NCBI GenBank assembly: GCA_963169105.1
Contig: OY720636.1
Location: 117,446,188 to 117,510,187, forward strand
DNA length: 64,000 nucleotides
Direction of reading: 5' to 3'
DNA from: Ceriagrion tenellum
Taxonomy: Eukaryota; Arthropoda; Insecta; Odonata; Coenagrionidae
This document shows, one piece after another, positions 1-12,289 of this stretch. The notes below the pieces were generated by a model. The model worked only from the letters and a program-made list of their open reading frames with translations, searched no databases and was not told the origin of the DNA. Numbering within the stretch: position 1 is the first letter of the stretch; each line of letters begins with the position of its first letter. Position numbers and translations under genes: made by a program.

Positions 1-2272
1 ACGTTGGGCTCCTTTAGAATTACGTTTAGCCGTGTTCACTGCTTAAGAGGGCGCAGTACACCCCAATTTTGCAGGCTCTCCGGCGTTCCGTTCTCATGAG
101 TCAGATCTTCTTAATGAAACAATGCATTTTGGTTACTATGAGGAAATATGTGAAACATGAGGGCTACCTCATTGAAATTTTCTTTAATGCAATATTCATT
201 AGAAGGATAAAAATGAAGTACCTGGTTATGGTTTCAAACTTTAATTAAAAAACACGATCGGGGTTTCGACAATCATCAGGAAAAAGCAGTTTGGTGGCTT
301 ACACTCATATAGGTACCTGTGCACATTTTATAAGCATACGACTGGCCATGCAATTGTCACCGATTCTAGCTGAGATTTTCATGAATGAGATAGAACTTAA
401 ATTATTTGACTGCAAGCACCCAATGTTAAGTAATATATGTTAAAGAAACCGAGGGGAGGTGTGTGTGAGGGAAATACATTAAAAACGCAGTTGATGATCG
501 TGTTAATTTTAAATGTTTTTACTGGCGCAAATAGCGAGCTACTTGTACCTACAGTCGTTTATCTTGAGTGCACTCATAGGCACCCATTGGATAAATTTTT
601 CTATGTGAACGATGCCAATACCTCCTAACATCTGATATCTAGCAATAGACGTATATTTTATCATTATAATATCTACTTCTCAGTGCATAAAACCAAGGGA
701 CGAAGTTATAAAAGTTTATTTTTTCTGCCGCGACAAAACGAAGGGTGAAAACCTTGCACGATAGAGAGAAAGAAGCAAAGGACATGTCTACGCTGCGAGA
801 ACGATAATAGAGTTTTTAGTTTTAGGGAATTATGTGCGCAAGCCTAGTCAGCTGATTAAATGAAAAAGAACCATATGTTGGCATATTCCTCTCAACGTTT
901 ATTTTTGTAGGAAAATGTCCTCACTTTAGCTGCAATTAGAGTTATGCATTAAGTTAAAACATAGTGGTGTATCCACCGCATTATATCCTCCAATAATAGG
1001 CATTACGGTATTTCAAAGGCCATCAAACATTAATTTCCGACTTAACGGGCATGATAGGCCACATTCTTTGAAGGTCAATGGCCCTTTTTCTGTGTACCGA
1101 GAATTTAAGGATTTTATGTTACTCCCGGAAATGGAGAGGTAAAATTGAATTGTGCATGTGCTTAACGGAAGCGCTTGGCTTAAGAAACCCCTGAACTGCG
1201 ACCTCTGAACCCCTGAACTTCTTCATAATTTTATCGCTTTGTAAAGTTCTGGGGGAAGTTCTAGTTCTTTGTAAAGTAAAGGGGAAGCCCATGTCTGCGT
1301 TAAACGAGCTCAGAGAATTTTGCTACATCACCTTCTTTTCTGAATGAGACCGCTTGTAGAATGTAAAAACGAAGTTCATGAATTTTTCAAAAGGTTTAAA
1401 GACGCTGAATTGCCAATAACGATCGGGTAAACCACTAAGCCTAGAGGCTTCGCCTTTGCGGGATATCCCATTAATTATTCAAGTGATTATAGAAAAGTCT
1501 TAAACCGAGGATGAAAACATTCTATCATCAACTGCTCTCTGCACTAATCTTCCTCATACTGTACTATTAATGCTATTTTAAGTCGATAACATTCGATTCT
1601 TCACAGATGAAATAATTTATCGTTACCCACATAATTCACCTTATAGTCTAAGTAATAAATAAGTAGAATAAATTTTTAATTTGCAGGAACACGTCCTATG
1701 ATTAAACTTAACTTTCTTAGCGACCATCCTAATGCGCAAGATTTATTAAAACTTCTAGGCCAAAATTTTCAAAAAGGGACGACTGTAACTAGTCCGTATA
1801 ACCGAGCAATTTTCAAGTTTGTCTTGTTCAAATTGTAAGAGGGATGGAGTTCAGACTACGAGTTAAAAGACGGTAATTTCCTAAAATGATTACACATCTT
1901 TATTTTGTTTCCCACTAGAAGAGTACAAAATTAATATAAGACCAGACCAGGGTGGATATCACTCGGTAGGTGTACTCTCCCATAAAATTGATAGGATTCA
2001 TCTAATAGGAAAATTTTCCAGAGATGGAGTTGGTAAGCGTCATACCGGAGTGAAATATTTTTTTCTTCATTAAACGCAAACCAGGGCCAGATATTCTAGG
2101 ATACAAGAAAGGTGATTATTAAAAAAATATGAGGATATCATTTCGTTCCAAATTCTTCTACTTCAAATTTCCTTGAGGGACATTCCATATGAAATCAACC
2201 AGAGATGTTTTGGGACTCGGCTCAGATTTTACTGAAAATCATTATTTTTGTTCATCGACTCCTTTAATGACC
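1..2272. other. No gene recognised
   Basis: AT-rich sequence with only short, unconvincing open frames, including one of 63 codons at 437-628. A small local duplication of the string CTTTGTAAAGT lies at about 1237-1277, and AACCCCTGAACT occurs twice just before it. I see no repeat family, RNA gene or coding signal that I can name. Confidence 0.5.
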
Positions 2273-2464
2273 ACACACAAAATTTAAGATTGAAAATCCT
2301 AAGGGCTTTTGTGTTAAGGCCTTTCAAAAAAAGGGTGTCATGCCCATTTTTGGCACTGGCGGATTGCGCCTATTCTTGTGCACCCATGTTTGAATGCCAA
2401 TATCATCAAGATGAAAAACGTTTTCTGACTGAAAACTGCTAAACAAGGTAATTTGTACTCAGGT
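2273..2464 (+). repeat. Left arm of a ~190-bp inverted repeat
   Basis: This segment reappears in reverse complement at 3322-3514 with high similarity over its full length (roughly nine in ten bases by eye). The best-matching core runs from the ACACAAAATTTAAG motif to the AATTTGT.CTCAGG motif. Weaker similarity continues outward to about 2180, where GGGACATTCCATATGAA resembles the reverse complement of the sequence near 3600. The arm can be read as 64 codons (2248-2442), and the right arm's minus strand encodes a related peptide, so the repeated unit may derive from a coding sequence. Confidence 0.75.
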
Positions 2465-3072
2465 TTTCACTGTCTGTCTTTAAAAAAAACAAATTGTTTT
2501 TTAATTTTTGAGTTATTTGCATTTAAATTGTGGAACTTTTCGCCGGCGAAAATACAAAAATCATTTTTTAGGAGTCCATTATCAACATACACTCATCACT
2601 AACAGATTATTGAGGTCAGATCCCTTATGTCCAATAAAAGGACCATCAACAATAGGAAATTGGGCATATTCAAGATCTTTACTAAGAAGTTATGGCGGTA
2701 TAAACAGGGATCCAACTGAAAAAATCCATAATTTCACCAATATACCACTGGCATATTCACCATGTGGGAAATTAAATATAGCAATGAAACTTTTCCTATG
2801 TAATGTTACATATCTTATAACTAATTTATCCAAAATTCATTTTGTTTTCTCACTTTATTCATATTAAAAATATTTTTCTCAAACATTAAAATGTTTTTCT
2901 TCGCAACATCTGATGTTATACAACAGGTTGTGTAAAAAATTTGAAGTTATCTTCCTTCGATTGGAAATACTAAAGTGTACTAATAATACTGATACTGAAG
3001 TGGCAATCTTTTTGATTTTGTAGTTGGCCATATTTCATTAGTATACAAAACTGATTTTGGATATTGGCAAAA

Positions 3073-3321
3073 TTATCTTAAAGGTCCAAAAGTTTTGAGT
3101 TTCTTCTGAATTAGTTCCCAGTCATTAGGAGCAATCTGATAAAATATTACACTTTGCTCTCGAAGCTTTGGTGCAGACACAATACATATTATGTTCTGAA
3201 ATGGTACCCAATAGGTATTCTGAGGAGCAGAAACAGGCCACGAAAATAGTCCATTTTCAGAGCGCTGCATGAATTTGATGAATATACCTTCATTTTCATC
3301 AGGCTTTAGATTCTTCAGAAG
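3073..3321 (-). CDS. Coding-like open frame of unknown function, probably a fragment
   Basis: The minus strand is open from about 3321 down to the stop just after 3073, about 83 codons; the first ATG is at 3270. I do not recognise the family. The peptide looks more protein-like than the other open frames here: it is rich in W, F, Y and P, with a stretch reading FSWPVSAPQNTYWVPFQNII, followed by APKLREQS and DWELIQKKL. A TAA closes the frame just upstream, and the inverted-repeat arm (3322-3514) follows without a continuous frame. It could be an exon or pseudogene fragment of a gene-like repeat, or chance. No codon-use test was possible. Confidence 0.3.
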   Translation of the reverse strand, partial: LLKNLKPDENEGIFIKFMQRSENGLFSWPVSAPQNTYWVPFQNIICIVSAPKLREQSVIFYQIAPNDWELIQKKLKTFGPLR

Positions 3322-3514
3322 CCTGAGAACAAATTACCTTGTATAGCAGTTTTCAGTCAGAAAGCGATTTTCATCTTGAAGATATTGGCATCCAAACATG
3401 GGTGCATCAGAATAGGCGCAATCCGCCAGTGCCAACAATGGGCATGACACCCTTTTTTGTAAGCCCTTAACACAAAAGCCCTTAAGATTTTCAACCTTAA
3501 ATTTTGTATGTGGG
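3322..3514 (-). repeat. Right arm of the ~190-bp inverted repeat
   Basis: This is the reverse complement of 2273-2464. On its minus strand it reads directly into the open frame at 3073-3321, so this copy may be the fuller one and the left arm a partial copy. At the inner end both arms carry CTGAAAACTGCT.ACAAGGTAAT, whose AAG|GTAATT resembles a 5' splice site, but no partner acceptor is evident. Confidence 0.7.
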
Positions 3515-4170
3515 CATTATCTGAGTAGAGGTACCAATACCTATTTATTTGGTCAAATCCAAGTTGGTGACCATACAAAATGTATGGAGTTTGGCTGAAT
3601 TCACATGAAATGACCCTAGAGCCTTATCCGAACAATTTACAAAATAAATTAGGTCTCACCACATTAGGAATGTTTCCAATTGGATAATTACTCGGCTGTG
3701 CGTGTTAATGAAAATGTTTCTGAGGATATGAGGTAATTGATCTCTGCAGTAGTTATGGCTAAACTACTCTGCTTAATAAGCTTAACTACAAACAAAAAGA
3801 ACTAAGAGGTCATCATCAACAATGTTTTTACTAATGTTTTCCTTCATGAACTTTCACTTCAAATGCCAGAATAAGTTATTCAAATTTTTTAATCATCAAA
3901 TAATTATTAATTAATCCGAAAAATTTACAAATTACAATAACCGGGGTACTAAAAATTAGATTACCCTTTGACTATGGTATGACATTTAGTTAAAATACCT
4001 CATCTTTGTTTATATTGTCCTACAGGTTGGAGCTAAACTAATGAGCTTATCGGAATAGGACTTCTAATTGTTAACTATTAAACCTTGGCACACTTGGAAA
4101 ATCCATGATGGTGCGAAGAAAAATACTCTATAGAAATGTCTGTACTTCTTTCGACAAACCCGGCCATGGC

Positions 4171-4476
4171 TTCAACACGTTATGCCATTATCAAGGTACA
4201 TACAATAACCAACAACTTGCGTACATATCCTAGCAAGAAAGAAAGGAGGGGGGAGAGGGAGGTGCGGAGGTGAGAGAACGGGACGGTACATACAGATGGG
4301 GATAGTTCAATGTGAGGTGCAGCAAGAAGTAAATTACTTCACATTGAAATTTCCCTCCTCTGTATGTTCGGTCTACCACGCACAACCCTCCCTCGCTTCC
4401 TTTTCTTCTGCCTCAGCGGTAGGTATGTAAGTTGTTGGTTATTACACGTACCTTTATGATGACATATCGTGTTGAA
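4171..4476. repeat. Foldback (MITE-like) palindromic element, ~306 bp
   Basis: The two halves are reverse complements, at about 80% by eye. The outer 60 bases of the left side (TTCAACACGTTATGCCATTA, then AGGTAC and AATAACCAACAACTT) match the reverse complement of the right side ending at 4476 (CGTGTTGAA). Purine-rich left and pyrimidine-rich right stretches also pair. The centre contains a small perfect palindrome around 4326-4340 (GAAGTAA / TTACTTC). There is no open frame. No convincing target-site duplication is visible, so classification as a MITE is inference; a hairpin of independent origin is the alternative. Confidence 0.7.
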
Positions 4477-5735
4477 TCCACGTTCGGTTTTGTTTAAAAG
4501 AGTTTGAAAATTAATATAGAGTTCTTTTACTCGTACCGTGATGGTTAGAGAATAATTCTACTAAGTAACGTCTTAAACGCTTCCATACGCTTGGTAAATG
4601 TTATACCCTTGAACCGAACGCTTATGGTCCTCGAAATTGATCAAACTTTTTCTAATGAATCAGCCTTGAATTATACGAGTAAATGATTTCCCAGGATGGA
4701 TTTTAACAGCTCCTTCCATGGATTTAATGCATTTTCATGGAGTTTCACGGATTTTAATAGCTCCTCTGAAAATCATTACTGCTCTTTGGTCATTTTTATA
4801 CAGTTAATGGGTTGATTAAATGCGTCTAATAGAACACACACACGCTCTGGTAGAAGATCTAAGTGAAGCATCCATCTCTCTTCCCTCCTCGACATTTACG
4901 TTCGCCCCACTTCGCCCATATCTTTTCAAGTATCATCATCTTGTGGAAATACGTCTTTTTTAACTCCCTTCTATCATTTTCCTCCAGGCCCCTTGATACC
5001 GTCGCTCCGCTAAAATACGCTCCCGAGCAAGACTCTGCTTCGATGAAATTCAAGGACGTACTCTTTTTCCCCCCCGCTCCCAATCGGATTATAATCGTAC
5101 CCAGTCACATAAACAGGAGACCGTTTAGTGACCCAGCACTTGCAGACTCGATTAGGCGTGGAGTTTGCTTTCCACGTTGACTTGAAATTACGCGGCAGTC
5201 TGCTGCGGTAAACTGAGATCTTTAGTAAGTTCATACCCCGTCCAATCATTTTCTCTCTTCTTCTCTCTTCCTAACATTCAACCTTCCTCTTACGCCTCCA
5301 CGTCCTTCTCTACATATCTGAGCTGCTTATCTATAGCGTGGGTCTCGATCAAAGCAAATTTACTAGTGGGAAAATTATCCAGTTCTAATTACTGTCAGTG
5401 ATATTTAAGTGAACGCCTGGATGATTGCTAATCTTGAATGATTAAGTTGAATTCTTTCGTTTTATTTTATTCAAACCCCGCAACTTAAATGACATTTGCA
5501 AATCTGGTGACTAATAAAATTAAGGAGCCAATAACGTGGAAGATATTATTGGCTTCATTCAATGCTAAGAGACCATAACTATTTTTATGTACTATTAAAT
5601 AAAATGTTTATCATAAAGTACAGATATCTATCCATACACGAATTTTATGGATTCTTGCAAGCTCATAAAAGCTAAAATATTTTATTACAGGCTGTAATAT
5701 TTACAGTCAGGCGGGATCAATACGTCTTCCGTTTA
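4477..5735. other. No gene recognised; pyrimidine-rich plus strand
   Basis: From about 4860 to 5300 the plus strand is unusually rich in C and T, which lowers stop frequency and produces overlapping open frames on both strands (for example 105 codons on + and 74-79 on -). None resembles a known protein. No RNA gene or repeat was recognised. Confidence 0.45.
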
Positions 5736-6430
5736 ATATAAATTACTTATTGGGTAAAGATTTCAGATAAAGTAAAATATCTTGGAAATATCCTAATTTC
5801 AAATATATCGTGGGGAACATAAATGCAAAACATGTGTGGCACTGTATTAAAGAAGCTAAGATTTATCAAGAGTGCAATTCAAAGTGATTAGACGAATAAG
5901 TAAAGAGAGATGCTACGTCGTTTTGGTTACGACACACCTTGAATACACCGTAAGCATTTGGGACTCTCGACATAAATATTTTAACATAAAATTAATGAAA
6001 TACATTGAAAAGCAGTGCGCTTCATTAATAACTTCTATGATTGAACATATAGTGTTTTACAAGCTTTTAATGGGGTTAAGGTGGGAGATCCTAGAGATTC
6101 GGAGGCTACACGATAGGATTAGTTTGCTTGAGGAATCTGAATTCGTGTGTTTCAGAGCGACACAGAAAATATGATCACGACGCCACATTACATCCATAGG
6201 TCAGACAGAAGCAATAAAATAAGGTATATAAATTGACGAACAAATAGGTACTAAAACTCGTACTTTCCTCGCACAAAAAATTACCACGCTGAGCTCCGCT
6301 AAATACACTCCCTGGTATACACGTCTCCATTTTACCACCCAAAGCCATATCCCTTTCATATTCGTCCTAAAACCCCTTGCAACAGGCCCATGCGGCGGCT
6401 CACAGGGTAGTGTGTATATGCAGATGTAAA
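5736..6430 (+). mobile_element. Non-LTR retrotransposon 3' end, jockey/CR1-like family (copy 1)
   Basis: A 5'-truncated, decayed copy of the family that is better preserved at 28900-30035. The start reads DxVKYLGN, the block after the reverse-transcriptase palm. It continues through VLKKLRFIKS, then a frame (5872-6174) with ERCYVVLVTTHLEYTVSIWDS and ILEIRRLHDRISLLEE, typical of the RT thumb and C-terminal tail in jockey/CR1-type ORF2 proteins. Stops and frameshifts break it. The 3' end near 6430 (CCATGCGGCGGCTCACAGGGTAG, then TGTATATGCAGATG) matches the family terminus at 28900, 30435 and 58575. It has no function now. Confidence 0.75.
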
Positions 6431-8441
6431 CACTATATATTGCGCTTACAGCAGTGAACTTATATTACGGAATGATGCATAATAACTTGATTCAGGTAAC
6501 AACTAAGGTAAGGTACTAAATTTTGTCGCCAGGACCTTAAGAAACTAACTAACTTAACTAACTCTTACCTTCCTTTTCCAGTGGTTGAGCGATCAACTTC
6601 TCACACCGTTCCCTGAGGCATCTGGCAGGTAAAACAATACACACGGGATTTACCGCACCCAACACTTGAAGACCAGCATGGATGACACCTTCTGATCCCA
6701 AAAGGCACTTTTGGGAGTTAGTAGCGGCAATGCCCTGGTGGTCAATGTCTGCTAAAGTAAGAAGGAAAGAAAGAAAAACGACTTTCTCGCCTCCGCTGCC
6801 TTGGGAAAACTACCGTTCCCCGACTACTCCCGCGTCCTCGATGGGCGGAGGTGAGACATTTTTAGTTCATTCCCTCCCAAGTAAAATGGCACTCGGTGCT
6901 AGAAACCCTCGAGGAAACCTAGGGCATCTGACCTTGGAAAAAAGGCCTGGTATTTTATTCCGCGGTTGGAGAAAAAAATCAGTTATCTGAGTTCCAAATG
7001 AAGACGTCCACCAAATAGATGCACTCATCCCACAATTTTCTCCCCTCCACGACTACTAATCGCTTATACTTCATACCTCACCCATTCCACGTCCAACCTT
7101 GCTTCTCCTATGGCACGTCTTGCCCCTCGCTCTCTGCACCCCGTGGTTGCTCATTTGATGTATATGCAGCATAGTCGGTAAGCGTTTCACGAGGATCACT
7201 GATCGTCTATCTCCCGTCACGAATCTTTAGGGTCTATTTTGCGGACGTCGAACTAAATTAAAAAGTAGGTGGATTGTCTTTTATTTGTTTCATTTCCTGG
7301 CTTATATTGTTTGCTTCTGCTAAAATTGTGGGATTGCAGTTTCGTCAATTTGTATCTGTAAAGTGTTTTGTTTTGTACTATGACTTAACGGGTGAATGTT
7401 TGTCGGCAGCCTACCCATACAGCCTGTTCTGTCAATTCAGTGAATTGGTTTTCTAGGACGTACGTGACCACGGCCGAGGACTGGTAAGGTAGTGGAAAAA
7501 CTGCCGTCATTCAATATTTTGGGGTTTCTGATGAGTCCACACCTAAGCCGGATAAACCAAACAATAAACCTTCACCCAACTCCCAATGCAACCCAGGCTC
7601 AACATATTATGCCGCTGTCTGAAGGTTCGGTATTCGTTAAACAGCTGATCCACGAGTTTCATTCTTTCGAGGTTTCAAATACCGAAAATTGGTATGACTT
7701 TATGCTTAAGTTCACTGAAATATTTTTTTCTGCTCGTTCCGTTGTATACTCGTTTGTATTAGTTATTACCATGCTGACTGCCAATTAGCGTCAATTTTGC
7801 TATCCTCGTCAAATTGTTATTCCGCGTGGGATCAATTCCATCCAAATATTTTGGGATGGAATTCTTAGTAATCGAGAATTCGTCCCATTGCCACTCCAGT
7901 AAAGAGGTTTCATTTCCCCCATAAAACTCCTCATGATTTCTTATAATCCATTCATTTTGCGTTGCCCATTCACATACTATTTCCTACCCTCCAATGCTAC
8001 AAATAGCCTGTTTTCCTAACGTTATACACTTCACCTTCGTCCTTGCCGAAATCCACTTCATCTGATGTGGCACGCCTTGCCATTCGCTCTCTTTAACCTG
8101 AGACGGCAGCATGTAATCTGCCATAACCTTTTTACAGAGACCTGGAGCCCAGGCTTGGTTGTCAAGGGAAGCCCGACCCGATTAAGAATGAGCCCTATAG
8201 GACTAGGGCTCGATTTGACTCGATGCATCACGATGGGGTGAAAACCCGTCGTATAGGATCGGCTACCCCAAGTCCAGCTCATATTTACGAGACATCAAGC
8301 TCAAGCAATTGAACTGGAGTGAAATTTAGATTATTTCATTTTACCCCGCGAAAATTTCCTTCCTAATGATTTGTCAAAATTGTTAATAGTTATGGAGCGA
8401 GAAGATTATGACTCATATGATATCTAGATATTAGATGTCAT
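6431..8441. other. No gene recognised
   Basis: Short open frames only (60-102 codons), none resembling a known protein. A stop-poor minus-strand stretch at 8058-8282 was examined and not recognised. No repeat partner for this stretch was found elsewhere in the window. Confidence 0.45.
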
Positions 8442-8642
8442 CGGCCCCAAAAGCGGCGGGATAAAGTCCTCGCCTGCTAACCCAAGGGTCGCGGGTTCGA
8501 GTCCCGCCTGGGTAGAAAATTATCTGCCCAGGACATGGGTGTCTGTGTCTCGTCCGTTGTTACTGTTGTTCACCTGATGTAAAATGGCCAAATGTTCTGT
8601 ATTCGGGGCAGTGAAAATAAATAAATAAATAAATAAATAAAT
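8442..8642 (+). mobile_element. tRNA-derived SINE (copy 1)
   Basis: The head is tRNA-like: GGCCCCAAAAGCGGCGGGAT begins it, a degenerate A box lies at about 8455-8475, and a clear B box GGTTCGAGTCC lies at 8494-8504, followed by CGCCTGGGTAG. The body contains GCCCAGGACATGGGTGTCTG and CTCGTC, shared with the minus-strand copy at 57717-57895. It ends in a tetranucleotide tail (AAAT)n at about 8614-8642, as many SINEs do. It would depend on a LINE for mobility; which one is not shown. It is not a functional tRNA gene, because the acceptor ends do not pair convincingly. Confidence 0.8.
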
Positions 8643-11275
8643 CTCCTCGTAAACTACCGATAAAGAATTACTACGTTATTTCCAATGAATGCAATAGTAA
8701 GATAATCAACGAAAGTTGCGTATTTTCTTTTTAATACCATAACTCCGATGTCCGAATCCGCCATAAACTCTCTTATAGAGACTAGGCAGTTGATCCTTTA
8801 AGTTAATATTCCTATGTAGGCGATACAATGACTGCATACATTTTTCCGATTCATTTAGGAAAGAAAACTGGATTCCCCCCGGGTAGAAATATTTTCCGAT
8901 ACCAACGTTTTGATTAATTAGTCTTCCAATATCATCAGGGTCAAGCCACTTTATCTTCTTTACGATGACAAGCTTAGCCCTTAAAACGACGCTTCACTAC
9001 TATAGAACATCACTTTCTCCAATAATTTCTGTGGGGAAAACCTGATATCCCTCATCGCAAATTATTCCTAACCTCCAGCTATATAAATTCCCTTATCTAA
9101 ACTGAAACATTGCTCGTTTCCATTTAATAAATGACCATGAGTACCATCATATACCTTCAACATAATATTCATATTATATCCCTAGCAGAATCCATCATTG
9201 ATAAACTGAATGACTTTGCTCTCATTGATGAGCTCAATCATAGAAATCTATTGGCAATTTGGACAGCTGTGATATAGATGAACACAACGAGTTTACCAGA
9301 TGGTTTAGTAAATTAGATGTAAAAAGGTACGAAATTGAAACTATCAACCGTCGGTGGCAACGGAATTTCTGAGTGCTAAATTGTCCTACTATGTATATTA
9401 CGCAGGGCTCAATCTTCTACGATCTCTTCCATGTGACTTCGTCGCGCCTCTTGTCAATGCGGCATTGTAGTTACAGTTATGAGCATGAAATTTATTTGAC
9501 CGGCCTTTAGATTTGTGCATGGTGTTGTAGTAGAGCTATAATATTTACGAATAGAGGTATTCCATATGCTCCTTAATGATTAAGGATTAACCTTAACTGA
9601 TGAAGCGAACTAATTTGCACTCAGTTAAATGTTCTTTAAAAACAGATTCCTTTAAACTGCAGAAGAGATTTCCTAACAATCCATTAACTGTTCTCCCGAA
9701 AATTTCAACTGTTGATCGTTTTTTATATCTGTATATTAAAATAATGATTTAACTGAAAATAGAAGATAACCCAATGAGTCCTCTCAACCATCAATATGGA
9801 ACAAAAATATACCGTTCATCTGCTCTTCTAATTAGCTGGTGCATAGAAAAATGCTCATTCATTGAAAATAATAAATTCTACATTACGTAATACGCGGTAT
9901 TTTGGAAAAGATGAAGAAGAAAATCTCATGTAAGGGAAAAGTTATAGCGGTTCTACGGTGATGAAATGATTTGAAACTTGCGCAGACAGCATAAAAATTG
10001 GAGGAGGCTCAAAGTTTGCATCGTCTTGATGAGCTTCGCCGAGATTCATGCAATCAACAGAGTACTGAGTGGCGCCCGCAGTGCTGATGGGAAGGAGGGA
10101 GAATGTGTTAGTTACTGGTTAGGTTAACACTTGGTAAGTCAAGGAGGAGGCATCCTATTCTTTACATGTGCCTCTTGTTTCATGTGCTTAGGAAGCGGCT
10201 TCTGCGGAGCAAAAAAGTTAAAATTTAGTACTAATATCAACGCTTCTTGAAACTTGTTTGGGTCACTAGCAAACCAATTACAAGGGATTAAGCATATGTG
10301 AGAAACTTCTTGATTCCGCTCAACCTAAGTTAATTCTCAGTAAGTTGAGAGAAAAATGATATCGTTTCTATCGTATCCAACGAGAAACTCAAGAGTCAGC
10401 TGAAGGATTGAAAATATGGCTTAGCCATACGGATTTATACGGTTAAGAGTCTTTGGTGTCAATTCAATAAAAATAATTTAGTCATTTACTCATTTTGACA
10501 ATTTTACAATCGGGATATTATTTTTGATTCAGCAAGGATGAATCTCTAGTGCTCACGTTGGTGATAGCCATTGACTTCTTCTATTTGATAACTCATATAA
10601 ACATGGATATTTATTTACAAAATAAAAAAGAACAACATCTTAAAGAATGGCAATCTCACAAGATATATGGAAGAAGATTCCGAATATAGACTTTCACTTC
10701 AATTAGGATATTATATTGAAAAAATAGGCATTCAAGAATGAGGAAACGTAAAGCCGTGATAATTATGTAAATGGAAGGCGCTCTACTCTCAAGATCATTT
10801 CGAATTGAAATTTAAGCAACATGAGATGGTTACATCCACCTGGAGACCAGTTCGTTAACTTGAGATCAAAATTTATCCTCTTTAATAATATTCAACATAT
10901 AAGGCCGGCTTAAATGTTATTACAAATATTACCGCGGCCACTGTTCAAGCTTGAATTTGTGAAACAGGTATCTATGTAAAACAATTCAAATAATATTCGG
11001 AACGGTAAATGTAATTACATTGACCTTTGTTATCTCGATGACACACCTACTGATAAGGCCACATTGGCTATGGTGGCAGATAGTTTTTGATGTTTGTTTT
11101 CATGCCAAACAGAAGTTTTACGAATGCGTTGAGTGTATTTGTATTTGGAGATTGTAAGCTATTCACTGACTCGATGTAAACGTTAAGCAGTACTTCAACC
11201 TGAACAACACTTATTATACATTCACCATTTTAAATGAATTTGGTTTCTTTAAATGCAAATTACTTTCGAAGTATG
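8643..11275. other. No gene recognised
   Basis: AT-rich DNA with very few open frames above 60 codons. No similarity to the other repeats in the window, and no RNA gene or tandem array seen. Confidence 0.5.
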
Positions 11276-11277
11276 TA

Positions 11278-11304
11278 CAGTGACGGAAAAAATGAACGCA
11301 AAAC
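11278..11304 (+). repeat. Left terminal inverted repeat of copy A
   Basis: CAGTGACGGAAAAAATGAAC followed by GCAAAAC. It pairs with 16577-16603 with a few mismatches; copy B has the cleaner version with GTGGCGG and TTAACGC. Confidence 0.75.
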
Positions 11305-12097
11305 TCATTGGCGTCTGAATGCGGCGTACACGGGAACAAATTGAAATCGCTTTTCCTCCGACAACTTGACAAAAATGAGACAGCATATGGAAACCGGGAA
11401 TATTCAAACTCTCTAAGAATGGATATTGATTTTTCGCGTCATGTATAGTCATACTAATAAGGTTTACGTTTGCGAGAGCGTCTAGGAGTTATAAACGTGA
11501 TGAGTTTGCTTCGACCCGCACCCAGTCGAGGTTCCGAAGTCGTAGTTGATTATGTACAGATGCTTGCTATATTTTTTTTAGAGCTTTGGACCGTTTGAAA
11601 AAATACTTCATTGAAACTTAAGAAACAATACGATGATAGCATTATTTGTTGGGACGTAAAAATTTTTTCTTCTCCAGATCAAATTCACTTACAATAAAAC
11701 GTATTTCTGCGTGCAGGGAATAGCTGTGGATGAACATCGTTTTTATAGGCCTCAAACTACTTCCGAGAAATATGATGCATTACAATTAACATTCTGGCGT
11801 AATATCCTGTTTATTTAGTTAAAGTATGAGAAATCTGGTAGAATAGAATGGTTTCCATGTCAAGAAAATTTTTCTTTACAGGTATTTCCAATACCTTAAA
11901 ACCCTACGCAAGTTTCCGCCCTCGTGCATTCAGGTCGTCTCAAACACTTAATATTATTATAACACGTAATATTATTTACTTTCTGAAAATTACTTTCAAA
12001 AATCCAGATTATTTTATTTGGTCCAGTTTTTAAAGGAAACATGAGAATTCCCTTTTTTCGTTGCGTAGTAAGAAACACTGGACGCGGATTTTTCTTG

Positions 12098-12170
12098 ATC
12101 GATGAAGTAGCATAGAGGGAGAGCGTTCGTCTGCGGCCAAGAATGCCTGGGGTTTAAATCCTGGTGAGGC
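12098..12170 (+). other. tRNA-like segment inside copy A
   Basis: It contains GTAGCATAGAGGGAGAGCG, resembling a Pol III A box, and GGTTTAAATCC at 12151-12161, resembling a B box with one change. The matching region in copy B has the better B box GGTTCAAATCC. It is either the head of an old SINE inserted before the copies diverged, or a tRNA-like part of the element. Antisense open frames here (12030-12272) are the usual shadow of such a head. Confidence 0.45.
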
Positions 12171-12289
12171 CTCTTTTATTGCCTTTATAATTAATCTACG
12201 CGATGTCACTTTATTGCAGCTAAAACTTCGCAGGAATCCGTGGAAGGCCCAGGGAATGGATGTTGACCTCAACCATGAGTGTGTGAGTT

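Noticed and set aside
4859..5249. Overlapping open frames on both strands
   Set aside because: Skewed C/T composition removes stops in several frames at once; the peptides are not protein-like.
8485..8515. Possible tRNA gene from the strong B box
   Set aside because: The A box is degenerate, acceptor arms do not pair, and a SINE body and tail follow; a second SINE copy shares the body.
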